Part shown: positions 24,229-33,320 of the stretch, piece after piece
How the letters are laid out: each line of letters starts with the position of its first letter
Position numbering within the stretch: the stretch's first letter is position 1
Assembly: GCF_038002165.1 (NCBI RefSeq)
Contig: NZ_JBBOBR010000003.1
Span: 62,001-126,000, forward strand
Length of the DNA stretch: 64,000 nucleotides
Reading direction: 5' to 3'
From: Cytobacillus sp. FSL H8-0458
Lineage (GTDB): Bacteria; Bacillota; Bacilli; Bacillales; Cytobacillaceae
Notes under the pieces: generated by a model
The model's database searches: none
Told to the model about the DNA's origin: nothing
Seen by the model: only the letters and a program-made list of their open reading frames with translations
Translations under genes and position numbers: made by a program

Positions 24229-25089
24229 TCACTCCACAACTATGGCCATTTGACTTAAAGGTTCTCCTAAATTATCAACTGCTGCTGACAATGCCTTGGT
24301 ATCTTCCTGTGTCAGTTTTTCGTAGGATACATATCCGCCGTTTCCATCCTCGTATTTAGCGAGCAGCTCATCCAATACTGTAAAGTTTTCATCCAGTTCC
24401 TTCACAAGGCCGGCGTCTTTTTCCGTCAGCTTCTCTTTAAAGATTTCAAAGATCTTCTCTGCGCCCTCCACATTGGCTTTAAAGTCATACAAGTCGGTAT
24501 GAGAGTAAATTTCTTCTTCACCTGTTATTTTGGATGTGGATACTTCGTTTAAAAGATCCACTGCCCCTGTAATCATTAAATCAGGAGTTACTTCAACTGT
24601 TTCCACTTTCGCTCGCAGCTCTTTTACATCCTTCAGCAGCTGGTCAGCTGTCTCCTCATAGCCCTCTGTTGTGCCTTCTTCCCATAGTCCGTACTCAATT
24701 TTATGATAGCCGGACCATTCTTCTTCTCCCTGTCCTTCTGCCTGGATATCAGCCAGACGGGCATCGATTCGCGGATCAAGGTCGCCAAAGCTCTCGGCAA
24801 TCGGCTCTGAACGCTCGAAATACATCCGTGCTGGTGCATATAGCTCCTTTGCCTTTTCCACTTCTCCGGCCTTCACTGCTTCTGTAAACCCTTCAGTGGC
24901 CTTCACGAATTCATCCAGCTGCTCTATAGCAAACTGCTTATAGGCACTAACCTCCTTTTCTGTATTGCTTGCTTCCGTCTTGGCACTCGCTTCTTTTTCT
25001 TGTGTTTCATGTGAAACATTCTCACCGCAGCCAGCTAAAATGCTGCCTGACAGCATCAATATGCCTGTCACTTTTATAAACCTATTCAT
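24229..25089 (-). CDS. efeO: EfeO/EfeM iron-binding lipoprotein (M75 peptidase-like)
   Basis: This 286-residue lipoprotein has a signal peptide with lipobox LAGC (acylated Cys21). Its M75/imelysin-like domain is all-helical, with the conserved motif EWSGYHKIEYGLWEEGTTEGYE, whose His and Glu bind metal. The cupredoxin domain seen in some EfeO proteins is absent, matching the EfeM form common in Gram-positives. It probably delivers iron to EfeB/EfeU on the outer membrane face. It is the first gene of the operon, with GGAGG before ATG 25089. A perfect Fur box lies 44 bases upstream. Confidence 0.93.
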   Translation of the reverse strand: MNRFIKVTGILMLSGSILAGCGENVSHETQEKEASAKTEASNTEKEVSAYKQFAIEQLDEFVKATEGFTEAVKAGEVEKAKELYAPARMYFERSEPIAESFGDLDPRIDARLADIQAEGQGEEEWSGYHKIEYGLWEEGTTEGYEETADQLLKDVKELRAKVETVEVTPDLMITGAVDLLNEVSTSKITGEEEIYSHTDLYDFKANVEGAEKIFEIFKEKLTEKDAGLVKELDENFTVLDELLAKYEDGNGGYVSYEKLTQEDTKALSAAVDNLGEPLSQMAIVVE

Positions 25090-25130
25090 ATGTAAGCCTC
25101 CAATAATATCAATCTATTACTTCTGTTAAC

Positions 25131-25149
25131 AATGATAATCATTATCATT
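25131..25149. promoter_or_regulatory. Fur box of the efe operon
   Basis: TGATAATCATTATCA at 25133-25147 is an exact match to the Bacillus 7-1-7 Fur consensus, extended by one more matching pair on each side (AATGATAATCATTATCATT). It lies 44 bases upstream of efeO, so the efeOBU operon should be repressed when iron is plentiful. Confidence 0.95.
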
Positions 25150-25229
25150 GCTGTAGTCAATACAATTTCTGTCAGATGTAAAATTAATCTAATGCCAGCA
25201 CTGGAAGCGGTTTCCTCATTATTTTTGCA

Positions 25230-25268
25230 AAAAAGAACCCCCAAACCGAATTCGGCCTGAGGGTTCCT
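25230..25268 (-). terminator. Terminator of the mqo gene
   Basis: On the minus strand GAACCCTCA pairs with TTGGGGGTTC through CCGAATTCGG, then TTTTTT follows. It starts just past the mqo stop at 25276. Confidence 0.85.
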
Positions 25269-25275
25269 ATTATAA

Positions 25276-26787
25276 TCAGTTATAAGCAAGCTCCTGCTGT
25301 TTTTCCTTTTCGCTAAGACCAAGCACCTGCGCTGTGGATTCGTGAATCTCACGGAACAGCTTAGGGTTTTCAGATAGTGACATACCGTAGGACGGAATCA
25401 TTTTCTTAATTTTAAAATGCCATTCGTCCATTTGCTCAGGGAAGCACTTCTGCAATACTTCAAGCATGACATTAACGGCTGTTGAAGCACCCGGTGAAGC
25501 TCCGAGCAGGGCAGCAACTGAGCCGTCAGACGCACTGACTACTTCTGTGCCGAATTGCAGGGTTCCTTTTCCGGCAGGTGTATCCTTAATGACCTGGACA
25601 CGCTGGCCGGCCACTACGACACTCCAGTCTTCGCTCTTTGCGTTTGGAATGAACTCACGCAGTTCTTCAACACGCTGTTCATGGGACAGCATAACCTGCT
25701 GAATCAGATATTTTGTCAGCGCCATTTCCTTTGCACCTGCAGCGAGCATGGTGATGACATTGTTCGGCTTAACAGACTTGATCAGGTCCATATTGGAGCC
25801 TGTTTTCAGGAACTTCGGCGAAAATCCCGCAAACGGGCCGAACAGCAGGGATTTCTTATTGTCAATAAATCTTGTATCCAAATGCGGCACGGACATTGGA
25901 GGAGCACCCACTTTGGCTTTTCCGTACACCTTTGCATGGTGCTTCTCGACAATTTCCGGATCGTTGCAGACCAGGAACAGTCCGCTTACCGGGAATCCGC
26001 CAATATGCTTCGATTCAGGGATGCCCGTCTTCTGGAGCAGATGCAGGCTTCCCCCGCCGCCGCCAATAAAGACAAACTTTGCCTGATGGACTTCGGTTGT
26101 GCCGCTTTCCATATTCCGCACTTTTACATTCCATGATCCATCGCCGGCACGCTCTAAATCCTGGACGCTGTGCTGATAATGAACATCGACATTTTTATTC
26201 TTTAAATGGTCAAACAGCATGCGCGTCAACGCACCGAAGTTGACATCTGTTCCGGAATCGATTTTTGTGGCTGCAATCGGCTCATCCGATGTACGGCCTT
26301 CCATCATCACCGGAATCCACTCCTTCAGCTTCTCAGGATCATCGGAAAATTCCATGCCCTGAAACAGCGGATTAGCTGACAGCGCTTCCAAACGTTTTTT
26401 CAAAAACGACACATTTTTTTCCCCCTGAACAAAGCTCATATGAGGGATTGGCATAATAAAGTCCTGCGGATTGGTAATCAGGCTGTTTTCTACAAGATAA
26501 GACCAAAACTGTCTGGAAAGCTGAAACTGTTCATTTACATTAATCGCTTTAGCGATATCTATTGATCCATCGGATTTTTCAGATGTATAGTTAAGCTCGC
26601 ACAATGCAGCATGTCCCGTCCCTGCATTATTCCATTCGTTAGAGCTTTCTTCTCCTGCGCTGGCGAGCTTCTCAAACACTTTGATTTCCCATTCAGGTGC
26701 TAACTCTTTCAGTAAAGATCCCAAAGTCGCGCTCATGATTCCGGCACCAATTAAGATAACGTCTGTTTTGTTCTGTACGCTGCTCAT
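25276..26787 (-). CDS. mqo: Malate:quinone oxidoreductase
   Basis: A 503-residue FAD enzyme that oxidises malate to oxaloacetate and passes electrons to membrane quinones. The FAD site is [21 protein letters not shown] (about residues 10-30), and the family signature appears as [13 protein letters not shown], then [33 protein letters not shown]. The C-terminal part, [29 protein letters not shown], is typical. Length agrees with other Mqo proteins. It is peripheral on the inner membrane. ATG 26787 follows AAGGAAGGG, and the longer frame to 26820 has no support. It is monocistronic. Its presence offers an alternative to NAD-linked malate dehydrogenase. Confidence 0.96.
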   Translation of the reverse strand: MSSVQNKTDVILIGAGIMSATLGSLLKELAPEWEIKVFEKLASAGEESSNEWNNAGTGHAALCELNYTSEKSDGSIDIAKAINVNEQFQLSRQFWSYLVENSLITNPQDFIMPIPHMSFVQGEKNVSFLKKRLEALSANPLFQGMEFSDDPEKLKEWIPVMMEGRTSDEPIAATKIDSGTDVNFGALTRMLFDHLKNKNVDVHYQHSVQDLERAGDGSWNVKVRNMESGTTEVHQAKFVFIGGGGGSLHLLQKTGIPESKHIGGFPVSGLFLVCNDPEIVEKHHAKVYGKAKVGAPPMSVPHLDTRFIDNKKSLLFGPFAGFSPKFLKTGSNMDLIKSVKPNNVITMLAAGAKEMALTKYLIQQVMLSHEQRVEELREFIPNAKSEDWSVVVAGQRVQVIKDTPAGKGTLQFGTEVVSASDGSVAALLGASPGASTAVNVMLEVLQKCFPEQMDEWHFKIKKMIPSYGMSLSENPKLFREIHESTAQVLGLSEKEKQQELAYN

Positions 26788-27003
26788 TTTAAACCCTTCC
26801 TTATCCCAGAAATTTGCCAAAAACTGCAGGCGCTTTGCTCAGGCATCACCACTAGAAAGACATCACCCAAGGACGCGCCTTTTCCGTCACACAAAATACA
26901 CATTCTATTCTATTATAATGATTGATAAGGTAATATAGCTAGCATTATCTGATAATTATATACTATTTTAGACAAATTAGAAAGAGGGCAGGGATTTTGA
27001 GAA
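26788..27003. other. Upstream region of mqo
   Basis: No gene is found. On the minus strand the leader has GGCGC and GCGCC arms about 50 nt apart that could form a hairpin in the mqo 5'-UTR. No promoter is called. Confidence 0.3.
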
Positions 27004-27007
27004 CCAA

Positions 27008-27053
27008 AACAGCAGACAAAACAGTTCCAGTATTGGAAGGTTTGTCTGCTGCT
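27008..27053 (-). terminator. Terminator of the sucrose operon
   Basis: CAGCAGACAAA (27010-27020) and TTTGTCTGCTG (27041-27051) form an 11-bp perfect stem just after the fructokinase gene, followed on the minus strand by TTTTGG. Confidence 0.8.
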
Positions 27054-27061
27054 TGGTAAAT

Positions 27062-28003
27062 TTATGCCTTTTTAAGGATCTCCTGCACTTCCTCCAGGCA
27101 GGGAAGGCCGGTCATAGCGCCTTTCCTGGTGACGGCCAGACCTCCTGACACATTTGCGAAGCGAATCATCGAGGCCATCTCGTCATGCGCATGCTCCTCC
27201 AAGGCTTTAGGTGATTCATTTATGCAATAAAGGAGTCCGGAAACGAATGCATCTCCGGCACCGGTGGTATCCACCACCTTGTATGGCAATGCAGGAATTT
27301 TCCCGATCTCATCTTTATAGCGGAAGATGCAGCCATCACCGCCCAATGTAACGATTGTCAGCTTATTTTCAGGCAGTCGGGCTATTCCTTCTTCCGTATC
27401 ACTGGATCCGGTTAAAAAGGTGAGCTCCTCCTCCGAAATTTTCACAATATCGGAATAGGGAAGAGCCGCCATATTTTCTGCCTTTGCCCTCTCCTCGGAA
27501 TCCCACAATCCCAAGCGGAGATTTGGATCATAGGAAATAAGCATACCCATTTCCCTGGCCCTCTTCACTGCTTGAAGGGCTGCAGTTCTCGAAGGCTCAA
27601 GAATAAGTGAAATCGAGCCAAAGTGAAAAATCTTGTATTCTTCAAAAATGGACCAGTCTATCTCATCTTTATTCAGGAAACGATCTGCACTTGGATTAAT
27701 GTAAAAACTAAAATCCCTTTCACCAGATGGCTCTAACGTCACAAACGTAATACCAGTCCGCGCTTCATCCGTCAGTTTCATATATTGTGTATGAACCCCG
27801 TATCCCTCCAAGGTATCCTTCAGAAAATGTCCGAGCACATCGTTGCCGACTTTCCCAATAAAGGCGGCCTTCCCTCCAAGCTTCGAGACTCCAACCGAAA
27901 CATTAGCCGGTGCCCCGCCCGGAGCCTTTTGATAGGTAGTATTATCAGAATCCAGGGGAATAAAATCTATCAGAGCTTCCCCTAAACATAGAACTCCTTT
28001 CAT
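27062..28003 (-). CDS. scrK: Fructokinase (PfkB family)
   Basis: A 313-residue ribokinase-fold sugar kinase. PfkB signature 1 is GGAPANVSVGVSKLGGKAAFIGKVG, and signature 2, DTTGAGDAFVSGLL, contains the catalytic Asp. Length and motif spacing match bacterial fructokinases. It is last in a sucrose operon after PTS EIIBC and sucrose-6-phosphate hydrolase, so it phosphorylates the fructose released from sucrose-6-phosphate. GGTG precedes ATG 28003. Regulation is from the shared operators at 30931-31048. Confidence 0.92.
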   Translation of the reverse strand: MKGVLCLGEALIDFIPLDSDNTTYQKAPGGAPANVSVGVSKLGGKAAFIGKVGNDVLGHFLKDTLEGYGVHTQYMKLTDEARTGITFVTLEPSGERDFSFYINPSADRFLNKDEIDWSIFEEYKIFHFGSISLILEPSRTAALQAVKRAREMGMLISYDPNLRLGLWDSEERAKAENMAALPYSDIVKISEEELTFLTGSSDTEEGIARLPENKLTIVTLGGDGCIFRYKDEIGKIPALPYKVVDTTGAGDAFVSGLLYCINESPKALEEHAHDEMASMIRFANVSGGLAVTRKGAMTGLPCLEEVQEILKKA

Positions 28004-28023
28004 AGTACACCTCTTTAAAAAAG

Positions 28024-29463
28024 TTATTTATCCTCAAGATTCCACATGGATACCGAAAAGCCTGCATCCCCGCTAAAAAGAATCGTCTCATCCTCAGGAT
28101 CAGGAAAATATCGTGCAGTGAACACTTCCTCTCCGCCATTTATGAAAACTTCCAGTGAAGACTGATCCATAAACACATGCAGTTTGGATAGACTTGAAAT
28201 TTTGCAGATTCTTGACTCCTGCATTCCTGTCTTTACATTTCTTCTTTGAAGCTGGATTTCCTTTTGATCTGGATTATAAGTAAGAGAAGCCTCATTCCGG
28301 AAATCCATTTTGAATATTCCCTTTATATTCTTAAAGGATTCCAGCATCAGTTCTGCCGTTTTTCCACTTAATCCGTCCAGCTGCAGGTTCGCTTCATTTA
28401 TCTCCACATCATTGAGCTCCGTTTTATCTTTGCGGAGCTTTTTGAATTCTTCCACAGGAATCTGTATAAGCCTTCCGTTTTTCATATCAAGCACTCTTGG
28501 CATGGTCAATGCGTGGATCCAGCGATAAGGGACAGTCGGCTGGCTGGATTCGGCTTCATCTGTAATGCCCATCCACCCATAAAGAATCCGCCTGCCTGAA
28601 TCGTCTTTAAACGTTTGCGGTGCATAGAAATCAAAGCCGCGGTCAAGCTCTGCAAAGGAACCATGTTTAAGCCTCGCTCTTTCATAATCAAGCTTTCCGG
28701 CAAAATACCCTGATTGAAAAAGATTATGGTATTCATACCCGCTCGGCTCAAGCCCCTGCGGTGAAACAAGTAATATCTCTTGGCCATTCAGCTCAAATAG
28801 ATCCGGACATTCCCACATATAGCCGAAGTCTTCCAGACCATTCATCCATGCACCGGCAATCTTCCCTTTTTCCTCCCAATGGTATAAATCCTTGGAAGCA
28901 AACAGGACAGCAGCCCCCTCCTGTTTGAGGGTCTGAGCGCCAACAATCATATAGAAGCTCCCGTTCTTTTCCCAGACCTTCGGATCCCTGAAATGAGCGG
29001 TATACCCTTTCGGCAGCTCCAGGACAGGGCCCTTTTTGTCAAAATGGATGCCATCCTCTGATACGGCAAGACATTGATAAGTCTCACGCCTTCCATCTTC
29101 GTTTTTCACATTTCCTGTATAAAAGAGATAAAGCTTTCCGTCAAACTCTATCGCACTGCCGGAATAACATCCATTCCGGTCATACCACTGATCAGGAGCG
29201 AGCGCGATTGGCTCCTCCTTCCAATGAACGAGATCCTTGGATGAATAATGGCCCCAATACTTGGCACCATGAGCAGTATCAAACGGATTCCATTGATAAA
29301 AGACATGGTAAATACCCTTAAATTGGATTAAGCCATTAGGATCATTCAGCAAGCCGACAGGCGGCATGAGATGATACTTCAGGCGGTTAGGATCCTGCCT
29401 AACCAAATGCCTGTTTCTTTCTGCTTCCTCGCTGGCCTTCTTGAAAAAATCAATTTCAGTCAT
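28024..29463 (-). CDS. scrB: Sucrose-6-phosphate hydrolase (GH32)
   Basis: A 479-residue GH32 hydrolase. The nucleophile motif is HLMPPVGLLNDPNGLIQF (about residues 31-48; Asp of NDPNG), the RDP motif is HFRDPKVW, and the acid/base Glu is in YMWECPDLF. A C-terminal beta-sandwich (from about 340) ends with SLEVFINGGEEVFTARYFP. It hydrolyses sucrose-6-phosphate, delivered by the PTS, to glucose-6-phosphate and fructose. No signal peptide, so it acts in the cytoplasm. It lies between the PTS transporter and fructokinase genes with short gaps (30 and 20 nt). Confidence 0.95.
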   Translation of the reverse strand: MTEIDFFKKASEEAERNRHLVRQDPNRLKYHLMPPVGLLNDPNGLIQFKGIYHVFYQWNPFDTAHGAKYWGHYSSKDLVHWKEEPIALAPDQWYDRNGCYSGSAIEFDGKLYLFYTGNVKNEDGRRETYQCLAVSEDGIHFDKKGPVLELPKGYTAHFRDPKVWEKNGSFYMIVGAQTLKQEGAAVLFASKDLYHWEEKGKIAGAWMNGLEDFGYMWECPDLFELNGQEILLVSPQGLEPSGYEYHNLFQSGYFAGKLDYERARLKHGSFAELDRGFDFYAPQTFKDDSGRRILYGWMGITDEAESSQPTVPYRWIHALTMPRVLDMKNGRLIQIPVEEFKKLRKDKTELNDVEINEANLQLDGLSGKTAELMLESFKNIKGIFKMDFRNEASLTYNPDQKEIQLQRRNVKTGMQESRICKISSLSKLHVFMDQSSLEVFINGGEEVFTARYFPDPEDETILFSGDAGFSVSMWNLEDK

Positions 29464-29493
29464 ATTAAAACATCCTTGCTGTTGAAATTTCTG

Positions 29494-30903
29494 TTACTGT
29501 CCCTGTTCCACTTCTTTCTTTGCCTTATCCGAGAAGCCAAACATCCAGGTCAGGGCAAAGGCCACTGCGATGGCAATTACATTGACTAAAATATACTGCA
29601 GAACCTGGCCATTTAAATAAAGAAGGGTGCCTGGAATAACAGTAACGGCCATTCCTGTCGCTTTCAGCTGAAGCAGGGAGGCAGCGAACCCGCCGGCAGC
29701 TCCGCCAATCAGTCCCATGACAAACGGCTTGCCGTAGCGCAGATTGACACCGAACAAAGCCGGCTCGGTTATTCCCAAAAACGCAGATAAAGCAGATGGG
29801 AAAGCCAAAGCCTTTAATTTGGCTGATTTTGTTTTTAAAGCAACTGCTAAGGTTGCACCGCCTTGTGCTGCAACGGCACATGTAACAATTGCATTGTAAG
29901 GATTGCTTTTATACTGAGCCAATAGCTGAATCTCCAGCATATTGAAAATATGATGAACACCAGTGATAACAATAAGCTGATTAAGACCCCCGATAAGGAT
30001 GCCGCTGATGCCGAACGGCCATGAGAGCACAGTTGTGGTAACATCCAGGATGCCTTGCTCGACCATATGAAATAGCGGCCCAATGACAAGAAGCGATAAT
30101 CCAATCATGATCAGAAGGGTTAAAAACGGGGTGATAATTAAATCCAATGCATCCGGCACCCGTTTTCGAATGACCCTCTCCAATTTTGCCCCAATAATCC
30201 CGGCAATAAAGGCTGGAAGGACAGAAGCCTGATAGCCTACAACCGGAATGAATCCAAAAAAGTAAATCGGTTCAACATTTCCGCCTGCCACATCCCACGC
30301 ATTTGGCAGGGAAGGACTCACAAGCATCAACCCCAGGATTAAACCAATGATCGGAGTCCCGCCAAACACTCTAAAGGTTGACCAGGCAACAAGTGCTGGC
30401 AGGAAAATAAACGCCGTATCTGTCAGTACCTCAGTGAATAGAATAAAGTTGTCTGACACATCAGATGCCGTCATGCCAAATAAAGCGAGAATTTCCTCCT
30501 GCATCACCAGTCCGCGCAATCCCATAAAGAGTCCTGTCGCGACAAGGACTGGAATGATCGGCACAAATACATCCCCGAATTTCCGGATCGCCCTTTGGAA
30601 AGCAGAACCGCTTTTAACCGCTTCTTTTTTCTGCTCTGATGCTGACATGGATTCAATGTCCAGGCCGGATACTTCTTCATAAACTTTATTAACCGTCCCC
30701 GTGCCAAAAATAATCTGGTACTGGCCTGAGTTGAAGAAAGCTCCTTTTACCTTATTGATGCTTTCCACCTTTTCCTGATCAATTTTTTCCTTATCATTCA
30801 CCATGATCCGCAGCCTGGTCGCACAGTGGGCTACTGAGTGAACATTCTCTCTGCCCCCGACAGCGTCAATTAATTCTTCCGCAATTTTACGATACTCCGA
30901 CAT
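29494..30903 (-). CDS. scrA: Sucrose-specific PTS enzyme IIBC
   Basis: The 469-residue transporter has an EIIB domain first (residues 1-80, active Cys27 in AHCATRLRIMV) and an EIIC domain of about ten helices after residue 105, with GIISGLNQ-like QLIVITGVHHIFN and NAIVTCAVAAQGGAT motifs. No EIIA domain is present, so phosphate must come from a separate EIIA (often the glucose EIIA in Bacillus). It imports and phosphorylates sucrose at glucose carbon 6. Within PTS class EII-sucrose (TC 4.A.1.2) the order B-C is standard. GTG 30912 overlaps its GGGGTG site, so ATG 30903 is chosen. First gene after the operators. Confidence 0.93.
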   Translation of the reverse strand: MSEYRKIAEELIDAVGGRENVHSVAHCATRLRIMVNDKEKIDQEKVESINKVKGAFFNSGQYQIIFGTGTVNKVYEEVSGLDIESMSASEQKKEAVKSGSAFQRAIRKFGDVFVPIIPVLVATGLFMGLRGLVMQEEILALFGMTASDVSDNFILFTEVLTDTAFIFLPALVAWSTFRVFGGTPIIGLILGLMLVSPSLPNAWDVAGGNVEPIYFFGFIPVVGYQASVLPAFIAGIIGAKLERVIRKRVPDALDLIITPFLTLLIMIGLSLLVIGPLFHMVEQGILDVTTTVLSWPFGISGILIGGLNQLIVITGVHHIFNMLEIQLLAQYKSNPYNAIVTCAVAAQGGATLAVALKTKSAKLKALAFPSALSAFLGITEPALFGVNLRYGKPFVMGLIGGAAGGFAASLLQLKATGMAVTVIPGTLLYLNGQVLQYILVNVIAIAVAFALTWMFGFSDKAKKEVEQGQ

Positions 30904-30930
30904 TCTCTTCACCCCTATTTTTTATAAGTT

Positions 30931-31048
30931 TGTGGAATCGATTCCACATTGAGTAAAAAATAATGGAACATCCCATTGTGAAATCGATTCCATAAAAGCA
31001 AAAATAAAAGTGTAATCGATTAAACCTTCTTATGAAATCGATTACACA
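30931..31048. promoter_or_regulatory. Four ScrR/LacI-type operators before the sucrose operon
   Basis: Four sites share the core AATCGATT: 30931-30948 (TGTGGAATCGATTCCACA, a perfect palindrome), 30977-30994, about 31009-31026 and about 31031-31048. All lie between the LacI-type gene and the PTS gene. The fourth, TGAAATCGATTACA at 31033-31046, fits the CcpA cre consensus at all 14 positions and the second at 13 of 14. Sucrose-specific and catabolite control may therefore overlap. The promoter itself is not obvious. Confidence 0.8.
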
Positions 31049-31052
31049 CCCA

Positions 31053-32042
31053 TTATATACTTTCTCTTTCTACTAGTCTATATCTAATTTTTCTGTTTAT
31101 TTCCTGTTCGTGCTCCCCCTTAATCTTTTGAAGGATTAATAAAGCTGCCTCCCGGCCTGCATCTTCAAAGGAAAAATCGATGGTTGTTAAGGCTGGGGTG
31201 ATATATTTAGAAAGCTCCGATCCGCCCATCCCTGCTATCGCAACATCAACGGGAACGGAATATCCGTTTTGCCTGAGATACTGTAAAGCGCCAATCGCGA
31301 GACGGTCTGTCACAGCAAGGACTGCCCGCGGTTTATCTTCAGCAGATTCCATGATGCTCTTCATGCAATCAGACCCGGAGTCTATATCAAATATCCCCTT
31401 TTGCAGCCAGCTCGCTTCAACCGGGAGCTGATGTTCCTTCATTGCATCGAGGTATCCTTTTTTCCGGAGGTAGCCCACCGCACGGTCGGCCTCATCTACG
31501 CCTATAAAAGCAATTTTTTTATATCCTTTTTTGATTAGCAGGCAAGCCATATCCCGCGCAGCCTGATATTCATCAAAGACTACACTCGTCAATTCTACCG
31601 CATGCTGACCCACCATGATAAAAGGGATTTTCAGCTGACGGATTTCCTGAATCAATTCCTGCTGCACATTTGTAGCTGAAAGAATCATGCCGTCCACATT
31701 TCTGCTTTTGAGAAGCCGTATATATTCTATCTCTTTTTCAGCATGAAGATTTGTATTAGCAAGGAGAATCTGATAGCCTTCCCCGGCCAATACGTCGTCA
31801 ATCCCATTAACCAGACGGCTGGACGTTTCAGTGCTGATCTTCGGGAGAATAACACCAATAACCTTTGTTTTTTTCGTGCGGAGTGACTTCGCATGGGCAC
31901 TTGGGACATAACCTGTCTCCTCGATTACGTGCAGAACCCTTTTCCTTGCGTCCTCGCTCACATAACCGGAATTATTCAAAACCCTCGAAACAGTCGTCCG
32001 AGACACATTCGCCCTTTCTGCTATTTCCTTTATGGTAATCAT
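31053..32042 (-). CDS. scrR: LacI-family sucrose operon repressor
   Basis: A 329-residue LacI/GalR regulator. The HTH is TIKEIAERANVSRTTVSRVLNN (residues 2-24), followed by a hinge helix with HAKSLRTKKT. A periplasmic-binding-like effector domain runs from about residue 58 to 329, with MVGQHAVELTSVVFDEYQAARDMA and ITPALTTIDFSFEDAGREAALL. Palindromic AATCGATT sites between it and the PTS gene are of the type bound by this family. It probably represses sucrose uptake genes in the absence of sucrose or fructose. GGAGG stands before ATG 32042. It is transcribed in the same direction as its target operon. Confidence 0.9.
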   Translation of the reverse strand: MITIKEIAERANVSRTTVSRVLNNSGYVSEDARKRVLHVIEETGYVPSAHAKSLRTKKTKVIGVILPKISTETSSRLVNGIDDVLAGEGYQILLANTNLHAEKEIEYIRLLKSRNVDGMILSATNVQQELIQEIRQLKIPFIMVGQHAVELTSVVFDEYQAARDMACLLIKKGYKKIAFIGVDEADRAVGYLRKKGYLDAMKEHQLPVEASWLQKGIFDIDSGSDCMKSIMESAEDKPRAVLAVTDRLAIGALQYLRQNGYSVPVDVAIAGMGGSELSKYITPALTTIDFSFEDAGREAALLILQKIKGEHEQEINRKIRYRLVERESI

Positions 32043-32128
32043 CTAAATCCTCCCGGGCTAAAATAGTCTATTATCATTTTACACAAATGAAAGGAAAAGG
32101 AAATAGCATGAGTAAGCAAGGACGAATA

Positions 32129-33073
32129 TTACTCCTGCCTTATCAGCGCCCGCCGCCGATCATGCAGAACCAGGAGAAGGATGATTCCCATCATTACACC
32201 TAATACAATCCCCATCTCCGTGGTCAGCACCCGTGCCAGCGGATACTCCGGACTGGACTGAAAATCCGGGCGAATGATGGAAAAGAGGTTATACGAAAAC
32301 AGCATGCCCGACGAAATCCATGCAGCAGCCATGGGCGGCAAAAAACTCCGGGAGCCGCGGCGCGTAATCAGCACCAAGAGGCCCCACGCACCCACTAAAG
32401 CCCACCCTCCTGTACTTAGCGTCAAAAGGTGCCACCACAAATCACGGGACTCCAGCATACCGGGGTTGATGCCAAGGGTTCCGCCTGCCGCCCAAAATAT
32501 TTTTATGACACCGAGAATCATGCAGCCTGCACCGGCGATCCTGCCCAATGTGGCCTGCAGCTGCCGAGTGTGTCCCGGCACCTCCCCGCAGTCGGTCGGA
32601 CCCCCAAGCGCTTCAGGCCACCGTACCATGGCATATCCTGCCAAAGACAGAGGCAGGCAAATCCCGACTCCGACGAGAGAGACCATAACGAAGATTTGCT
32701 CGTAAATCCAGAAGCCGGCGGCACCTGCCTCCTGATCCAGAGCCATGGCGGCCGGGCCAAGGACAGGCGCCAGCAGCAGCAGGGGAACTAGAAGACCGGT
32801 ACCCAGCCACACTGGCAGGGCCACCATCCAGGCGGGCAGCCGTTCACCCCATGGCCTGCAGAACGCCATCGCCAGCAGGATGCCGACCGCAGCGATAACC
32901 GCTGTAGCTGCATTAATCCCCCGCCAGCTGGCATCGCCCATTTGCTCTGTCGGAAGAAAGAGGCCAAACGTCCAGGCGATTTTGATCAGCAGATAAGGAG
33001 TCACCGCTATCGCAGCGCCATAACCACAGATTCTGCGCATTTTCATCAATCGTTCGGCTGTCCTTATTGTCAT
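32129..33073 (-). CDS. GC-rich multipass membrane protein of unknown function
   Basis: A 314-residue protein with seven or eight predicted transmembrane helices, for example AAIAVTPYLLIKIAWTFGL, MVALPVWLGTGLLVPLLLLA, and a C-terminal VLGVMMGIILLLVLHD. I do not recognise a family with confidence; similar proteins are found in actinobacteria and Paenibacillus as unannotated integral membrane proteins. The GC content is clearly higher than in all neighbours, and codon choice differs (many GGC, GCC, CTG), which suggests horizontal gain. ATG 33073 with GGGGT is preferred over an earlier in-frame start at 33124 lacking a ribosome site. Confidence 0.65.
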   Translation of the reverse strand: MTIRTAERLMKMRRICGYGAAIAVTPYLLIKIAWTFGLFLPTEQMGDASWRGINAATAVIAAVGILLAMAFCRPWGERLPAWMVALPVWLGTGLLVPLLLLAPVLGPAAMALDQEAGAAGFWIYEQIFVMVSLVGVGICLPLSLAGYAMVRWPEALGGPTDCGEVPGHTRQLQATLGRIAGAGCMILGVIKIFWAAGGTLGINPGMLESRDLWWHLLTLSTGGWALVGAWGLLVLITRRGSRSFLPPMAAAWISSGMLFSYNLFSIIRPDFQSSPEYPLARVLTTEMGIVLGVMMGIILLLVLHDRRRALIRQE

Positions 33074-33320
33074 ACTCTTACCCCGTCTGCCAGGATGAAA
33101 AGGCCCCCATTTATCTCTGGCCATCTTGTTAAAAGAACTTTATCCAAAATGATCCCTCCCCGTTTATTCCAGTAACATTGGAAGTGTATTCCTTTATTTG
33201 GTTTTTAATGTATTCCTGTTTAATGAAGAACGGTAAATGGTAAAAAAGCCTTGGAATAAGATTTATAATTTTTGAATTTTATTTTAAAATAGATTTAGAG
33301 GTAAAGAAAGGAAGTGGGAA

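Noticed and set aside
32274-33175. Plus-strand frames opposite the GC-rich membrane protein gene
   Set aside because: High GC lowers stop frequency on both strands. The minus frame has clear transmembrane helices and a start site, and the plus frames have neither.
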